Source: Blastococcus xanthinilyticus
GTDB taxonomy: Bacteria; Actinomycetota; Actinomycetes; Mycobacteriales; Geodermatophilaceae
Reading direction: 5' to 3'
Length of the DNA: 64,000 nucleotides
Assembly: GCF_008124835.1 (NCBI RefSeq)
Contig: NZ_VNHW01000003.1
Coordinates: 310,001 to 374,000, forward strand
Part shown: piece by piece, positions 36,848 through 44,626 of the stretch
How positions within the stretch are numbered: the first letter of the stretch is position 1
How the letters are laid out: each line of letters opens with the position of its first letter
Made by a program: the position numbers and the translations under genes
The notes under the pieces: model-generated
What the model was told of the DNA's origin: nothing
Database searches by the model: none
Seen by the model: the letters and a program-made list of their open reading frames with translations, nothing else

Positions 36848-36901
36848 GTGTGGGGTCTCCAAGAGCGCTGTGGCCGCGGTGCGGGGCACCGAGGTCCTCG
36901 T

Positions 36902-37711
36902 TCAGTCACCGGTTGCGGGCGAAGCGTATTGAGGGCGGTCCAGCGGCCGCAACGCGTCCACCACCAGCGCGGGCGATTGCGCGATCTCGACGTCGCCGCC
37001 GATCCGCTCGATGGTCTGCACGATCCCGCCGGGGATGTTCATGGCGGTCTCCATGTCCTGCGGCTCGCCGAGCACCACGAAGTCGTACGGCGCCTGCAGC
37101 GGCGTGCCGTCGACCCGCAGCCGGCCCGCGGTGCCGCTGATGGCGCTAGAGGGGCCGATGCGGACGTCGTCGACCTGCATCGTCTCCGCGCCGGCGCCGC
37201 GCAGCTCCTGGATGACGTCGACGAGGTTGGACGCCTCGACCTCCCGGGAGGGGTCCCGCACGGTGAGGGTGATCCCGGGCCCCTGCGCGGGCAGCGAGCC
37301 GGCGAGGATGCCGAGGGCCTCGGCCCGGCTGCGCGCCTCCTCCAGCGCGGTGCCGGTCCGGCTGCCGGAGCCGGTGAGCTCCCGCAACGCCGCCCGCTGC
37401 TCGAAGATCTGCTCCCGCAGCCGGTCCTCCCGGCTGCCCAGCTCGTCGAGGATGCGCACCAGGTCCTCCTCGCGGGCACCGGCCAGCAGCTGTGCCTCGT
37501 CGGCGTTGCGCACCTGCACCGCCAGGGCGAACCCGAGCAGCAGCGTGAGCACGCCGATGAGCGCGGCGGCCAGCCGGTCACGGCGGCGGCGCGCCGACGC
37601 CGTGCCGGCGCCGGGCGGCGCCGTCCCGTCGTCGGCCGGCGGCGGCGTCCCGTCCCCGCCGGGCGGTCGTCCCGCCGGACCGGTCGGCACCGGCCCCTCG
37701 GGGTCGCTCAT
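36902..37711 (-). CDS. DUF881 family membrane protein (Rv1825-like)
   Basis: A 269-residue bitopic protein: a Pro/Gly-rich cytoplasmic tail of about 45 residues, one membrane helix (AALIGVLTLLLGFALAVQV), a coiled-coil stretch (DLVRILDELGSREDRLREQIFEQRAAL in part) and an extracellular DUF881 domain (GPGITLTVRD, LVDVIQELRGAGAETMQVD, YDFVVLGEP). DUF881 proteins occur in divisome- and sporulation-associated clusters. The ATG overlaps the stop of the small-basic-protein gene (ATGA). Confidence 0.9.
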   Translation of the reverse strand: MSDPEGPVPTGPAGRPPGGDGTPPPADDGTAPPGAGTASARRRRDRLAAALIGVLTLLLGFALAVQVRNADEAQLLAGAREEDLVRILDELGSREDRLREQIFEQRAALRELTGSGSRTGTALEEARSRAEALGILAGSLPAQGPGITLTVRDPSREVEASNLVDVIQELRGAGAETMQVDDVRIGPSSAISGTAGRLRVDGTPLQAPYDFVVLGEPQDMETAMNIPGGIVQTIERIGGDVEIAQSPALVVDALRPLDRPQYASPATGD

Positions 37712-38040
37712 GCGCGGAAGACGTGCCGCCGGATGGCCGCCGCGTTGCCGAAGATGCGGATGCCGAGGACCACGACGACGGCCGTCGACAGCTGCGCCCC
37801 GACCCCGAGCTGGTCGCCCAGGAAGACGATCAGCGCGGCCACCACCACGTTGGACACGAACGAGATCACGAAGACCTTCGCGTCGAAGATGCCGTCGAGG
37901 CGGGCGCGGAGGCCGCCGAACACGGCGTCGAGCGCCGCGACCACGGCGATCGGCAGGTAGGGCTGCAGCCACAGCGGCACGGTGGGGTCGAAGAGCAGCC
38001 CCAGGAGCACACCGACGGCGAGGCCGAGGATCGGGATCAC
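37708..38040 (-). CDS. Small basic family protein (DUF1290, Rv1824-like)
   Basis: A 110-residue membrane protein with three hydrophobic segments (IPILGLAVGVLLGLLFDPTV; YLPIAVVAALDAVFGGL; VFVISFVSNVVVAALIVFLGDQLG) and a basic C-terminus (RIFGNAAAIRRHVF). It matches the Sbp/YlxW-neighbour family that always sits between two DUF881 genes. The start is GTG. It overlaps the next DUF881 gene. Confidence 0.92.
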   Translation of the reverse strand: MIPILGLAVGVLLGLLFDPTVPLWLQPYLPIAVVAALDAVFGGLRARLDGIFDAKVFVISFVSNVVVAALIVFLGDQLGVGAQLSTAVVVVLGIRIFGNAAAIRRHVFRA

Positions 38041-38044
38041 GGCG

Positions 38045-38941
38045 TCAGCCTCCGGGAGTGGGCTCGGTACCGGTCGCCCCGCCGGGGTCGAGCGGCTGGG
38101 CGGAGCGGAGTTCGGGCGGGCTGGCGGCGGGCAGGGACAGCTCCTCCTCCTTGGCGAACTCGAACCGGAGTCCGAAGTTGATCGAGTCCTCGGCCAGGGC
38201 CCGGACCAGCGGGTTGAGGAGGAAGGAGTTGGCCAGCTCGTCGGGGTCGCCGATCGCGCTGATCTCGTACGGGTCGGTGACCGGCCGGAAGTTGACCAGC
38301 ACCGCCTCCCCGGCGAACCGGATGGCGCTGGTCGGCCCCAGGCGCTGCCCGTTGATGCTGATCGCCTCCGCGCCGGCGGCCCAGAGCGCGTTGACCACGC
38401 GCTGCAGGTCACCGTCCTGGACCCGCCCCAGCGGGTCCTCCTCGGTCGTGCCGCCGACCGGGTCGTCGTCGGCGTCGGCGTCGGCGTTCGCGAGGGTGAC
38501 GAGCAGCCCCGGCCCGGTGACGGCGACGCCGGCGGTGCCCTGCTCGGCGCGCGCCAGGGCGTCGCGGGCGCGCTGACCCACCGCCGTCGCGGCGAGCAGG
38601 TCGTCGCTGGTGCGGGTGACCTCGGCGCGCAGCGTCTCGAGCTGGCCGGCCAGCTCGTCGCCGAGGGCGGACTCGTCCTGGATGTCGCGGACCAGCGCGG
38701 CGCGGATCTCCTGCCGGCCCTGCGCCCGGTCGGCGGCCAGGCCGTAGGTGACGGCGGCGAGCAGGCCGGCTCCGGCCATCGTGACGCCGAGCAGCACCCG
38801 CCCCCGGCGCGGCGGGGTGCCGCGCGCCGCCCGGGCCGCGGCGGCCTGCGCGTAGGCGGGGTCGAGGGTCTCGGCGAGGACGTCGTCGAGCAGCGAGGCC
38901 CCCAGCGACCGCACGCCGCCGGGGGCGCGCCCGCCGGTCAC
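38045..38941 (-). CDS. DUF881 family membrane protein (Rv1823-like)
   Basis: A 298-residue paralogue of the 36902-37711 product: cytoplasmic N-terminus with LLDDVLAETLDPAYAQAAAARAA, one membrane helix (VLLGVTMAGAGLLAAVTYGL), a coiled coil (residues ~75-130) and the DUF881 domain (GPGLLVTLANAD, VNALWAAGAEAISINGQRL, VLVNFRPVTDPYEI). An Asp-rich ADADADDDP loop is unusual. The GTG overlaps the pgsA stop (GTGA), so pgsA-DUF881 are coupled. Confidence 0.88.
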   Translation of the reverse strand: MTGGRAPGGVRSLGASLLDDVLAETLDPAYAQAAAARAARGTPPRRGRVLLGVTMAGAGLLAAVTYGLAADRAQGRQEIRAALVRDIQDESALGDELAGQLETLRAEVTRTSDDLLAATAVGQRARDALARAEQGTAGVAVTGPGLLVTLANADADADDDPVGGTTEEDPLGRVQDGDLQRVVNALWAAGAEAISINGQRLGPTSAIRFAGEAVLVNFRPVTDPYEISAIGDPDELANSFLLNPLVRALAEDSINFGLRFEFAKEEELSLPAASPPELRSAQPLDPGGATGTEPTPGG

Positions 38942-39603
38942 CGCCGGCTCCCGGCGCCGGCCGCCCGGTCGGCGGCCAGCAGGCCGACCGCCTGGATCAC
39001 GTAGAACAGCCCGGCCAGCAGGTACAGCGCGGTGCCCCAGATGGTGAGCGCCCAGGCGAACGGCGCGGCGACGGTGGCCAGCAGCCCGTCGCCCACGGCC
39101 ATGAGCAGGCCCGGGAAGGCGTAGAGGAGCAGCAGCGTGGCGGCCTTGCCGAGGTAGTGCACCTGCAGCGGCGGGTACCCGTGCGCCCGCAGCACCAGCA
39201 GCGTGATCCCGAGCACGAGCTCGCGGCCGAGGAGCAGGGCCACCAGCCACACCGGGACCACCTCGCGCAAGGCCAGCGCCACCAGCGTGGAGACGATGTA
39301 GAGGCGGTCGGCGGCGGGATCCAGCAGCGCCCCCAGCCGGCTGCTCTGGTCCAGCCAGCGGGCCAGCTTGCCGTCGGCCCAGTCGGTGAACCCGGAGACC
39401 ATGAGCACGACCAGCGCCCAGCCGTCCTCCTCCGGGCCGAGCAGCAGCCAGAGGAACAGCGGCACGCCGAGCAGCCGCAGCACCGACAGGGCGTTGGGCA
39501 GCGTCCAGGTCCGCTCCGGGAGCGCGTCGCGGTCCGGCACGGGGGGCGTGGACCCGGCCCGGGGTACGGGTGCGGGCGCCGACGACCCGTTCGACGACGT
39601 CAC
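38938..39603 (-). CDS. pgsA: CDP-alcohol phosphatidyltransferase (PgsA2-like)
   Basis: A 221-residue integral membrane phospholipid synthase. The CDP-OH-P signature D-x2-DG-x2-AR-x8-G-x3-D-x3-D is complete in DWADGKLARW through LGALLDPAADR. Members make phosphatidylglycerolphosphate, cardiolipin or phosphatidylinositol-phosphate; the Rv1822-like position favours the PgsA2/cardiolipin-synthase branch, which is inference. GTG start with CTGGAGGGAAC upstream; the preceding ~35 residues are a polar, Pro-rich tail. Confidence 0.92.
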   Translation of the reverse strand: MTSSNGSSAPAPVPRAGSTPPVPDRDALPERTWTLPNALSVLRLLGVPLFLWLLLGPEEDGWALVVLMVSGFTDWADGKLARWLDQSSRLGALLDPAADRLYIVSTLVALALREVVPVWLVALLLGRELVLGITLLVLRAHGYPPLQVHYLGKAATLLLLYAFPGLLMAVGDGLLATVAAPFAWALTIWGTALYLLAGLFYVIQAVGLLAADRAAGAGSRR

Positions 39604-39719
39604 GTTCCCTCCAGCCCCTGCACCACCGGGGCCGAGGCTAGTAGAAGGACCCCCCGCCTCCCACCACGCGCCCGCGCGGCGAGCCCCCCCGGACGGGACC
39701 GCCCGGCCGCCGGGCGACC

Positions 39720-41798
39720 TCAGGCGGGGACGGCCGCCGCCGGGGCGGGCTCGTAGCGCAGCGGGCGCCGCTCGAAGCTGCCCGTCCCGTGGGTCAGCGA
39801 CCGGAGGACGCCGGGGTACTGCAGCAGCTCGGCCTCGGGCACCTCGGCCCGCACGGTGGTGAGGTCCCGGTCGGGTTCGGCCTCGGTGCCGGTCACCCGG
39901 GCGCGGCGGGACGACAGGTCGCTCATCACCGCGCCGACGTGCTCGCCGGGCACCCGGACCGCCACCTCGCACCACGGTTCCAGGACCCGCGTGCCCACCG
40001 CCGCCACCAGCTCCCGCAGGGCGAGGGCCCCGGCGGCCTGGAACGCGGCGTCGGAGGAGTCGACCGAGTGCGCCTTGCCGTCGACCAGGGTCACCCGGAT
40101 GTCGACGACCGGCCGGTCGGCGTCGACCCCGCGCTGCGCCTGGGCGCGGATGCCCTTCTCCACGCTGCCGTGGAACTGGGTGGGCACCGTCCCCCCGACG
40201 ATCCGCTGGTCGAACACGATCCCGGAGCCGGGTGGCCCCGGCTCCCCCTCGACCACCACGACGGCGTACTGCCCGTGCCCGCCGGACTGCTTGACGTGCC
40301 GGCCGGTCACCCGCCCCGGCCCCCGGAGCGTCTCCACCAGCGGCACCCGCACCGGCACGGTCGTGACCGAGACGCCGTGCCGGGTGCGCAGCCGGTCCAG
40401 CAACACCTCGGCGTGCGCCTCCCCCACGCACCACAGCAGGAGCTGGCCGGTGTCGCCCCGCCGGTCCAGCCGGACGGTCGGGTCCTCCGCGACGAGCCTC
40501 GCCAGCGCGGTGGCCAGGCGGTCCTCGTCGGTGCGGGAGGCGGCCTCGACCGCCACGGGCAGCTGCGGGACGGGCAGCTGCCAGGGCGGGACGAGCCGGG
40601 GGTCGCCCGGCTCGCTCAGGGTGTCACCGGTCTCCGCGGTCGCCAGCCGGCTCACCGCGCAGATGTCCCCCGCGGGGCAGGCCGCTACCGGGCGCAGGGC
40701 CGCGCCGAGCGGGGAGGACAGGGCGCCGATGCGCTCGTCGGCGTCGTGGTCGGGGTGCCCGCGGTCGGCCATGCCGTGCCCGGACACGTGCACGGCGGTG
40801 TCCGGCCGCAGCGTCCCGGAGAACACGCGGACCAGCGAGACCCGGCCGACGTAGGGATCGGTCGTCGTCCGCACCACCTCGGCGACCAGCGGGCCGGCGG
40901 GGTCGCAGGCCAGGGGCGGCGCCGGCGAGCCGTCCGGGCGGGTGACCGGCGGGCAGCCGTGCTCGGCCGGGCACGGGAACGCCGCGACCAGCAGGTCGAG
41001 CAGCTCGGTCACGCCGACGCCGGCCAGCGGCGCGACGCACAGCACCGGGTGGAAGTGGCCACGGGCCACCGCGGTCTCCAGGTCGGCCACGAGGTCGGCG
41101 ACGGACAGCTCCTCACCGGCGAGGTAGCGCTCCATCAGCGTCTCGTCCTCGCTCTCGCCGATGATGCCCTCGATGAGCTCGCCGCGGAGGCGATCGGCGT
41201 CCGGGCTCCCGCCCGCTCCTGTCTCGACGTGCGGTTCGAGCAGCGACAGCAGCCCCCGCACCGCCCCGTCGGGGCCGCGGTCGAGCAGGTGCAGCGGGTG
41301 GACCCCCTCCCCCAGCATCAGCTGGCAGGACCGGACCGCGTCGTCGGCGTCGGCCCGGGGCCGGTCGAGCTGGGTGAGCACGACCGCCCGGGGCAGCCCG
41401 ACGGCGGCGCACTCCTCCCAGAGCGCCACGGTGCCGGCGTCCACGCCGCTGACCGCGGAGACGACGAACAGCGCCGCGTCGGCGGCCCGCAGCCCGGCGC
41501 GCAGCTCCCCCACGAAGTCCGGCGAACCGGGGGTGTCGAGCAGGGTCAGGCGGTGGCCGGAGTGCTCGACCGCCGCCACGCCGAGGGAGACCGACCGCTG
41601 CTGCCGGATCTCCACCTCCTCGGCGTCGAGGCAGGTGGTGCCGTCCTCGACCCGGCCGGCCCGGGCCACCGCGCCGGTGGCCGCCAGCAGGGCCTCGGCC
41701 AGCGTGGTCTTGCCCGCGCCCGCCCGGCCGACCAGCGCCACGTTCCGCACCTGCTCCGGAGGACGCGGGGCCGGAGCCGGAGGGATGTCCTTGCCCAC
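39720..41798 (-). CDS. fusA2: EF-G-like GTPase (FusA2 type)
   Basis: A 692-residue five-domain translational GTPase related to mycobacterial FusA2 (Rv0120c), distinct from the essential EF-G. The G1 loop is GRAGAGKTTL and G3 is DTPGSPDF. G4 is TQLD instead of NKxD, and the switch-I region is shortened. Domain II, III, IV (GGTVPTQFHGSVEKGIRAQ) and V follow. The altered G4 suggests weakened or changed nucleotide specificity. FusA2 proteins do not replace EF-G, and their role is unknown. GTG start. Confidence 0.88.
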   Translation of the reverse strand: MGKDIPPAPAPRPPEQVRNVALVGRAGAGKTTLAEALLAATGAVARAGRVEDGTTCLDAEEVEIRQQRSVSLGVAAVEHSGHRLTLLDTPGSPDFVGELRAGLRAADAALFVVSAVSGVDAGTVALWEECAAVGLPRAVVLTQLDRPRADADDAVRSCQLMLGEGVHPLHLLDRGPDGAVRGLLSLLEPHVETGAGGSPDADRLRGELIEGIIGESEDETLMERYLAGEELSVADLVADLETAVARGHFHPVLCVAPLAGVGVTELLDLLVAAFPCPAEHGCPPVTRPDGSPAPPLACDPAGPLVAEVVRTTTDPYVGRVSLVRVFSGTLRPDTAVHVSGHGMADRGHPDHDADERIGALSSPLGAALRPVAACPAGDICAVSRLATAETGDTLSEPGDPRLVPPWQLPVPQLPVAVEAASRTDEDRLATALARLVAEDPTVRLDRRGDTGQLLLWCVGEAHAEVLLDRLRTRHGVSVTTVPVRVPLVETLRGPGRVTGRHVKQSGGHGQYAVVVVEGEPGPPGSGIVFDQRIVGGTVPTQFHGSVEKGIRAQAQRGVDADRPVVDIRVTLVDGKAHSVDSSDAAFQAAGALALRELVAAVGTRVLEPWCEVAVRVPGEHVGAVMSDLSSRRARVTGTEAEPDRDLTTVRAEVPEAELLQYPGVLRSLTHGTGSFERRPLRYEPAPAAAVPA

Positions 41799-41943
41799 GG
41801 CGCCCTCCCGGGGTGGCTGGTGTGTGCTGCGTCACACAGCCTGCCGCGCGGACGGGTCGTCGGACAAGTCCCCGGCACCCCGGAGCCGGCCGCTGCGCCA
41901 CCCCGTCGCCCTGGCCGCACGCCCGGGGCAGCATGCTGGGTCC

Positions 41944-42144
41944 ATGACGAGCGATCACGCCGCCGGCCGGGACCAGGCGACCGGCCGGGCGCACGCGGTC
42001 CTCCGCAGCACCGCCGATCTTCCCGCGCCGTGGGCCGCGGTCTGCGGCGCCTCGGTCGGGGTCGTCCAGGGACGCTGGGACGGCCCGCGCGGGCGCGAGT
42101 CGGCCGATCCCTGCCCGGACTGCCTCCGGATCACGTCCGGCTGA
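41944..42144 (+). CDS. Small hypothetical Cys-containing protein
   Basis: A 66-residue protein ending in ADPCPDCLRITSG, with another Cys in AVCGASVG. The C...CPDC spacing suggests a small metal site. The same frame is open far upstream through the fusA2 antisense, but the ATG at 41944 is the plausible start. I do not recognise a family. The left 18-bp inverted repeat begins on the base after its stop codon. Confidence 0.55.
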   Translation: MTSDHAAGRDQATGRAHAVLRSTADLPAPWAAVCGASVGVVQGRWDGPRGRESADPCPDCLRITSG

Positions 42145-42162
42145 GTTCGGCAGCAAGGTGGG
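42145..42162 (+). repeat. Left 18-bp inverted repeat of the accessory patch
   Basis: GTTCGGCAGCAAGGTGGG faces inward and matches 17 of 18 bases of the minus-strand sequence at 43333-43350. The pair encloses about 1.2 kb holding two unrecognised genes. No target-site duplication is seen. Confidence 0.6.
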
Positions 42163-42332
42163 CCGGACGTGCGTACGTCGCGACGCCGTTCCGAAGTGGC
42201 CGGGTCGCCTGCGGAGTGAACTGTGGCAGCCGCAGGTGCGTCGCATGGAGGCAGGCCTGACCAGGTCGGGGTCATCAGCGACACGGCGTTCGTTGATGAG
42301 TGCCGACTGCGTGGGGCAGGCACGATGGCGCG

Positions 42333-42737
42333 ATGAGCAAGCGACGGAAGCAGCGGGAGCAGCCCGCCCCGCCGGGCGAGGCCGTCGAGCCGAGCGCTTC
42401 CGGCGGTGGCGTGGTCGAGTGGCCGTCACCGATTCGCGACGGCGAGTGGGTGGATGCCGCCGGCACGCGATGGCGGCTCCGCGGCGAGCGTTGGCAGACC
42501 CCCGCCAAGCGCGTGGAGCACCTGCTGGGGTCGCCGCAGGCCAAGATCCTGCTGTTCTACGGGCCCGCCGCGCCGACCGAAGTCGCGCCGGCCGACAGGG
42601 ATGCGCTGTGGCAGCGGATACGCCCTTACCTGCGCGAGCCCGTGATCCGCGCCCCGGGCGACTTCACCGACTTCCAGGCCGGGGAGTTCAGGGACGACGA
42701 GCGCCGCCTGCTGCTCATCATCGAGGAGTCGTGCTGA
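42333..42737 (+). CDS. Hypothetical protein
   Basis: A 134-residue soluble protein, not recognised. After a basic start (MSKRRKQREQ) come WPSPIRDGEWVDAAGTRWRL, VEHLLGSPQAKILLFYG and a C-terminal FRDDERRLLLIIEESC. The layout suggests a small alpha/beta domain. Codon third positions are somewhat less GC-rich than in neighbouring core genes, in keeping with recent acquisition. It lies inside the inverted-repeat-bounded patch, upstream of another unknown gene on the same strand. Confidence 0.6.
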   Translation: MSKRRKQREQPAPPGEAVEPSASGGGVVEWPSPIRDGEWVDAAGTRWRLRGERWQTPAKRVEHLLGSPQAKILLFYGPAAPTEVAPADRDALWQRIRPYLREPVIRAPGDFTDFQAGEFRDDERRLLLIIEESC

Positions 42738-42816
42738 CTGGTCGCGCAGGCGGTCCTCCACCCAGCCGCCGCAGCAGCAGCAGCAGCAGAACGACGAGGT
42801 CGCCGAGGAGAGGCGC

Positions 42817-43146
42817 GTGTCGAAGGAGAAGAAGAAGCCGAAGGGCGGCGGCCGGCCCCCGCAGGAGTACGGCGTCGTCGCACGCTTCGCTGACGGCTCA
42901 TGGTCGTACTACTTCCGCGACGACCGGTATCGCGACGACCAAGGCCGGCCACCTGAGCGATGGGGAAGGGAGTCCCAGGCGACCCGCTTCTCCTCGGAGT
43001 CCGACGCCCAGCGGATCGCCGGAGGAATGCGGACCAGCTCGGCGGTGAAGGCGTACCACGTGGTGCCCCTGCCTCTTCCTGAACCGCGGAAGAGCAGCAC
43101 CTCGGCCACGACTCATCACGCGCCGCCGACCCAGCGCTCGTGGTGA
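42817..43146 (+). CDS. Hypothetical Lys/Arg-rich protein
   Basis: A 109-residue protein with a very basic N-terminus (SKEKKKPKGGGRPP) and a compact middle (YGVVARFADGSWSYYFRDDRYRDD) followed by RFSSESDAQRIAGGMRTSSAVKAYHVVPL. The tail is low-complexity and may not be structured. No family recognised. GGAGAGGCGC precedes the GTG. The 79-base gap before it contains a run of CAG/GCA triplets (about 42767-42788). Confidence 0.5.
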   Translation: MSKEKKKPKGGGRPPQEYGVVARFADGSWSYYFRDDRYRDDQGRPPERWGRESQATRFSSESDAQRIAGGMRTSSAVKAYHVVPLPLPEPRKSSTSATTHHAPPTQRSW

Positions 43147-43170
43147 CCTGGGACTGGAGACCGTGCCGGG

Positions 43171-43350
43171 CTACCGGATGACGAGCCGCCAGCCTCGCGT
43201 CCTCCGCGGCTCGGCGGGGTGGTGCCGCCGGACCGGGCCGGGGTTGCCCTCCTCGTCGAGCTCGCCGAAGGGTTGCCAGCCATCCCTCTCCCCGCGACGT
43301 TGAGCAACATCAACACGACGGGGTGAAACGATCCCATCTTGCTGCCGAAC
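43171..43350 (-). pseudogene. Coding-like remnant without a start codon
   Basis: On the minus strand the frame ending at TAG 43173-43171 reads as plausible protein (DGWQPFGELDEEGNPGPV, then RRHHPAEPRRTRGWRLVIR) with high GC3 over its last 40 codons. The frame has no ATG, GTG or TTG upstream before the neighbouring gene, and its GC3 drops there. It is best read as the 3' end of a decayed gene. It includes the right inverted repeat. The remainder of the 43147-43502 gap holds nothing else except the 19-bp repeat. Confidence 0.35.
43333..43350 (-). repeat. Right 18-bp inverted repeat of the accessory patch
   Basis: On the minus strand GTTCGGCAGCAAGATGGG, differing from the left copy at one base. 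In both copies the repeat reads V-R-Q-Q in the same relative frame, so they might be remnants of one duplicated coding segment instead of transposon ends. Confidence 0.6.
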
Positions 43351-43423
43351 CCACCTCCGGCTGACCCCGCGGCCGGGCCCCTCCCTCGTCGCTGCGGTGG
43401 TCCGCCGTCGCTCGTGATGCGCG

Positions 43424-43442
43424 GTTGTTGGGGATAACGGTC
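43424..43442 (+). repeat. 19-bp dispersed repeat, copy 2
   Basis: Identical to GTTGTTGGGGATAACGGTC at 22189-22207 and in the same orientation, about 60 bases from the end of purU. Confidence 0.8.
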
Positions 43443-43502
43443 GATCGGAGAGCGCGTCCCCGGGGACGGGGTGCCGGTGGTCCCGGCACCCCGGTCACCC
43501 GG

Positions 43503-44375
43503 TCACTCGAAGACGACGGTCCGGTTCCCGTGGATCACGACGCGGTTCTCGGTGTGCCAGCGCACCGCGTGCGCCAGCGCCCGCGTCTCGGCCTCCCGCC
43601 CCCGGGCGGCCAGCCCGTCGGGGCTCAGCGAGTGGTTCACCCGGAGCATCTCCTGCTCGATGATCGGGCCCTCGTCCAGGTCGGCGGTGACGTAGTGCGC
43701 CGTCGCCCCGATGAACTTGACCCCCCGGGCGTGCGCCTGGTGGTACGGGCGGGCGCCCTTGAAGCTGGGCAGCATCGAGTGGTGGATGTTGATGGCCCGG
43801 CCGGCCAGTTCCCGGCACAGGCCGTCGGACAGGATCTGCATGTACCGGGCGAGGACGACCAGGTCGACCTGCTCCTCGCGCACGATGTCCAGCAGCGCCG
43901 CCTCGGCCTCGGGCTTGGTGTCCCGGGTGACCGGGATGTGCCGGAAGGGGATCCCGTAGAAGTCGGCGATGCCCTCGAGCGTCGGGTGGTTGGACACGAT
44001 GGCGACCACGTCGAGGTTGAGCTCGCCGACCGAGTTCCGGAAGAGCAGGTCGTTCAGGCAGTGCGCGTACTGGCTGACCATGATGAGGACGCGCTGCCGC
44101 TCGGCCGCGTCGGCCAGCCGCCACGACATGCCGAACCGCTGGGCGGTCTCCTCGAACGCCGCACGCAGCGCCGGGAAGTCCAGCGACGTCCCGTCGAGGT
44201 GGGCGAACTCGACCCGCATGTAGAAGATGCCGGTCGACGGGCTGTCGAACTGGTGGCTCTCCACGATGGTGCACCGCTGCTCCACGAGCAGCCCGGACAC
44301 CGCGTGCACGATGCCCGGCGCGTCCTGGCAGGACAGCACCAGGACGCCGTGCTGACCTTCGGCCGGCCGCGTCAT
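43503..44375 (-). CDS. purU: Formyltetrahydrofolate deformylase
   Basis: Hydrolyses 10-formyl-THF to formate and THF, controlling the one-carbon pool. The 290-residue protein has an N-terminal ACT domain (LSCQDAPGIVHAVSGLL) and a formyltransferase-type catalytic domain with INIHHSMLPSFKGA, GATAHYV and DLDEGPIIEQ carrying the Asn-His-Asp site. GGAGGAGG precedes a GTG-ATG pair; the ATG at 44375 is better spaced. Next to a methyltransferase, tannase and O-demethylase region, it may regenerate free THF during aromatic demethylation. Confidence 0.93.
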   Translation of the reverse strand: MTRPAEGQHGVLVLSCQDAPGIVHAVSGLLVEQRCTIVESHQFDSPSTGIFYMRVEFAHLDGTSLDFPALRAAFEETAQRFGMSWRLADAAERQRVLIMVSQYAHCLNDLLFRNSVGELNLDVVAIVSNHPTLEGIADFYGIPFRHIPVTRDTKPEAEAALLDIVREEQVDLVVLARYMQILSDGLCRELAGRAINIHHSMLPSFKGARPYHQAHARGVKFIGATAHYVTADLDEGPIIEQEMLRVNHSLSPDGLAARGREAETRALAHAVRWHTENRVVIHGNRTVVFE

Positions 44376-44460
44376 CACTCCTCCTCCTACGGGTTGCTAC
44401 CGATGGGTCCCACGGGCCGGCGGGCCGCCCGCGGCAGCTCCGGGGCGGCCGACGGCCGGC

Positions 44461-44485
44461 GGCGGACCGGCCGGGCCGGTCCGCC
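44461..44485. terminator. Hairpin downstream of the MetE-like gene
   Basis: GGCGGACCGGC (44461-44471) and GCCGGTCCGCC (44475-44485) form a perfect 11-bp stem with a three-base loop. It lies between the MetE-like stop and purU, and probably ends the former transcript. Confidence 0.55.
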
Positions 44486-44626
44486 GGGCGCGGGACCATC
44501 CAGAACCTATGGCGTGCGTCACGTCCGGCGAATGCCGCAGATGACCTCCCCTGAGCGGCAGGAGATGTCGGGTCGGCTGCGACAATCGACGTAGGCCAGG
44601 TGCGTGGACCCGGCGCGACCGGCCGC

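Noticed and set aside
42738..42816. CAG/GCA triplet run as a functional microsatellite
   Set aside because: Only about six or seven units in a short gap; probably neutral.
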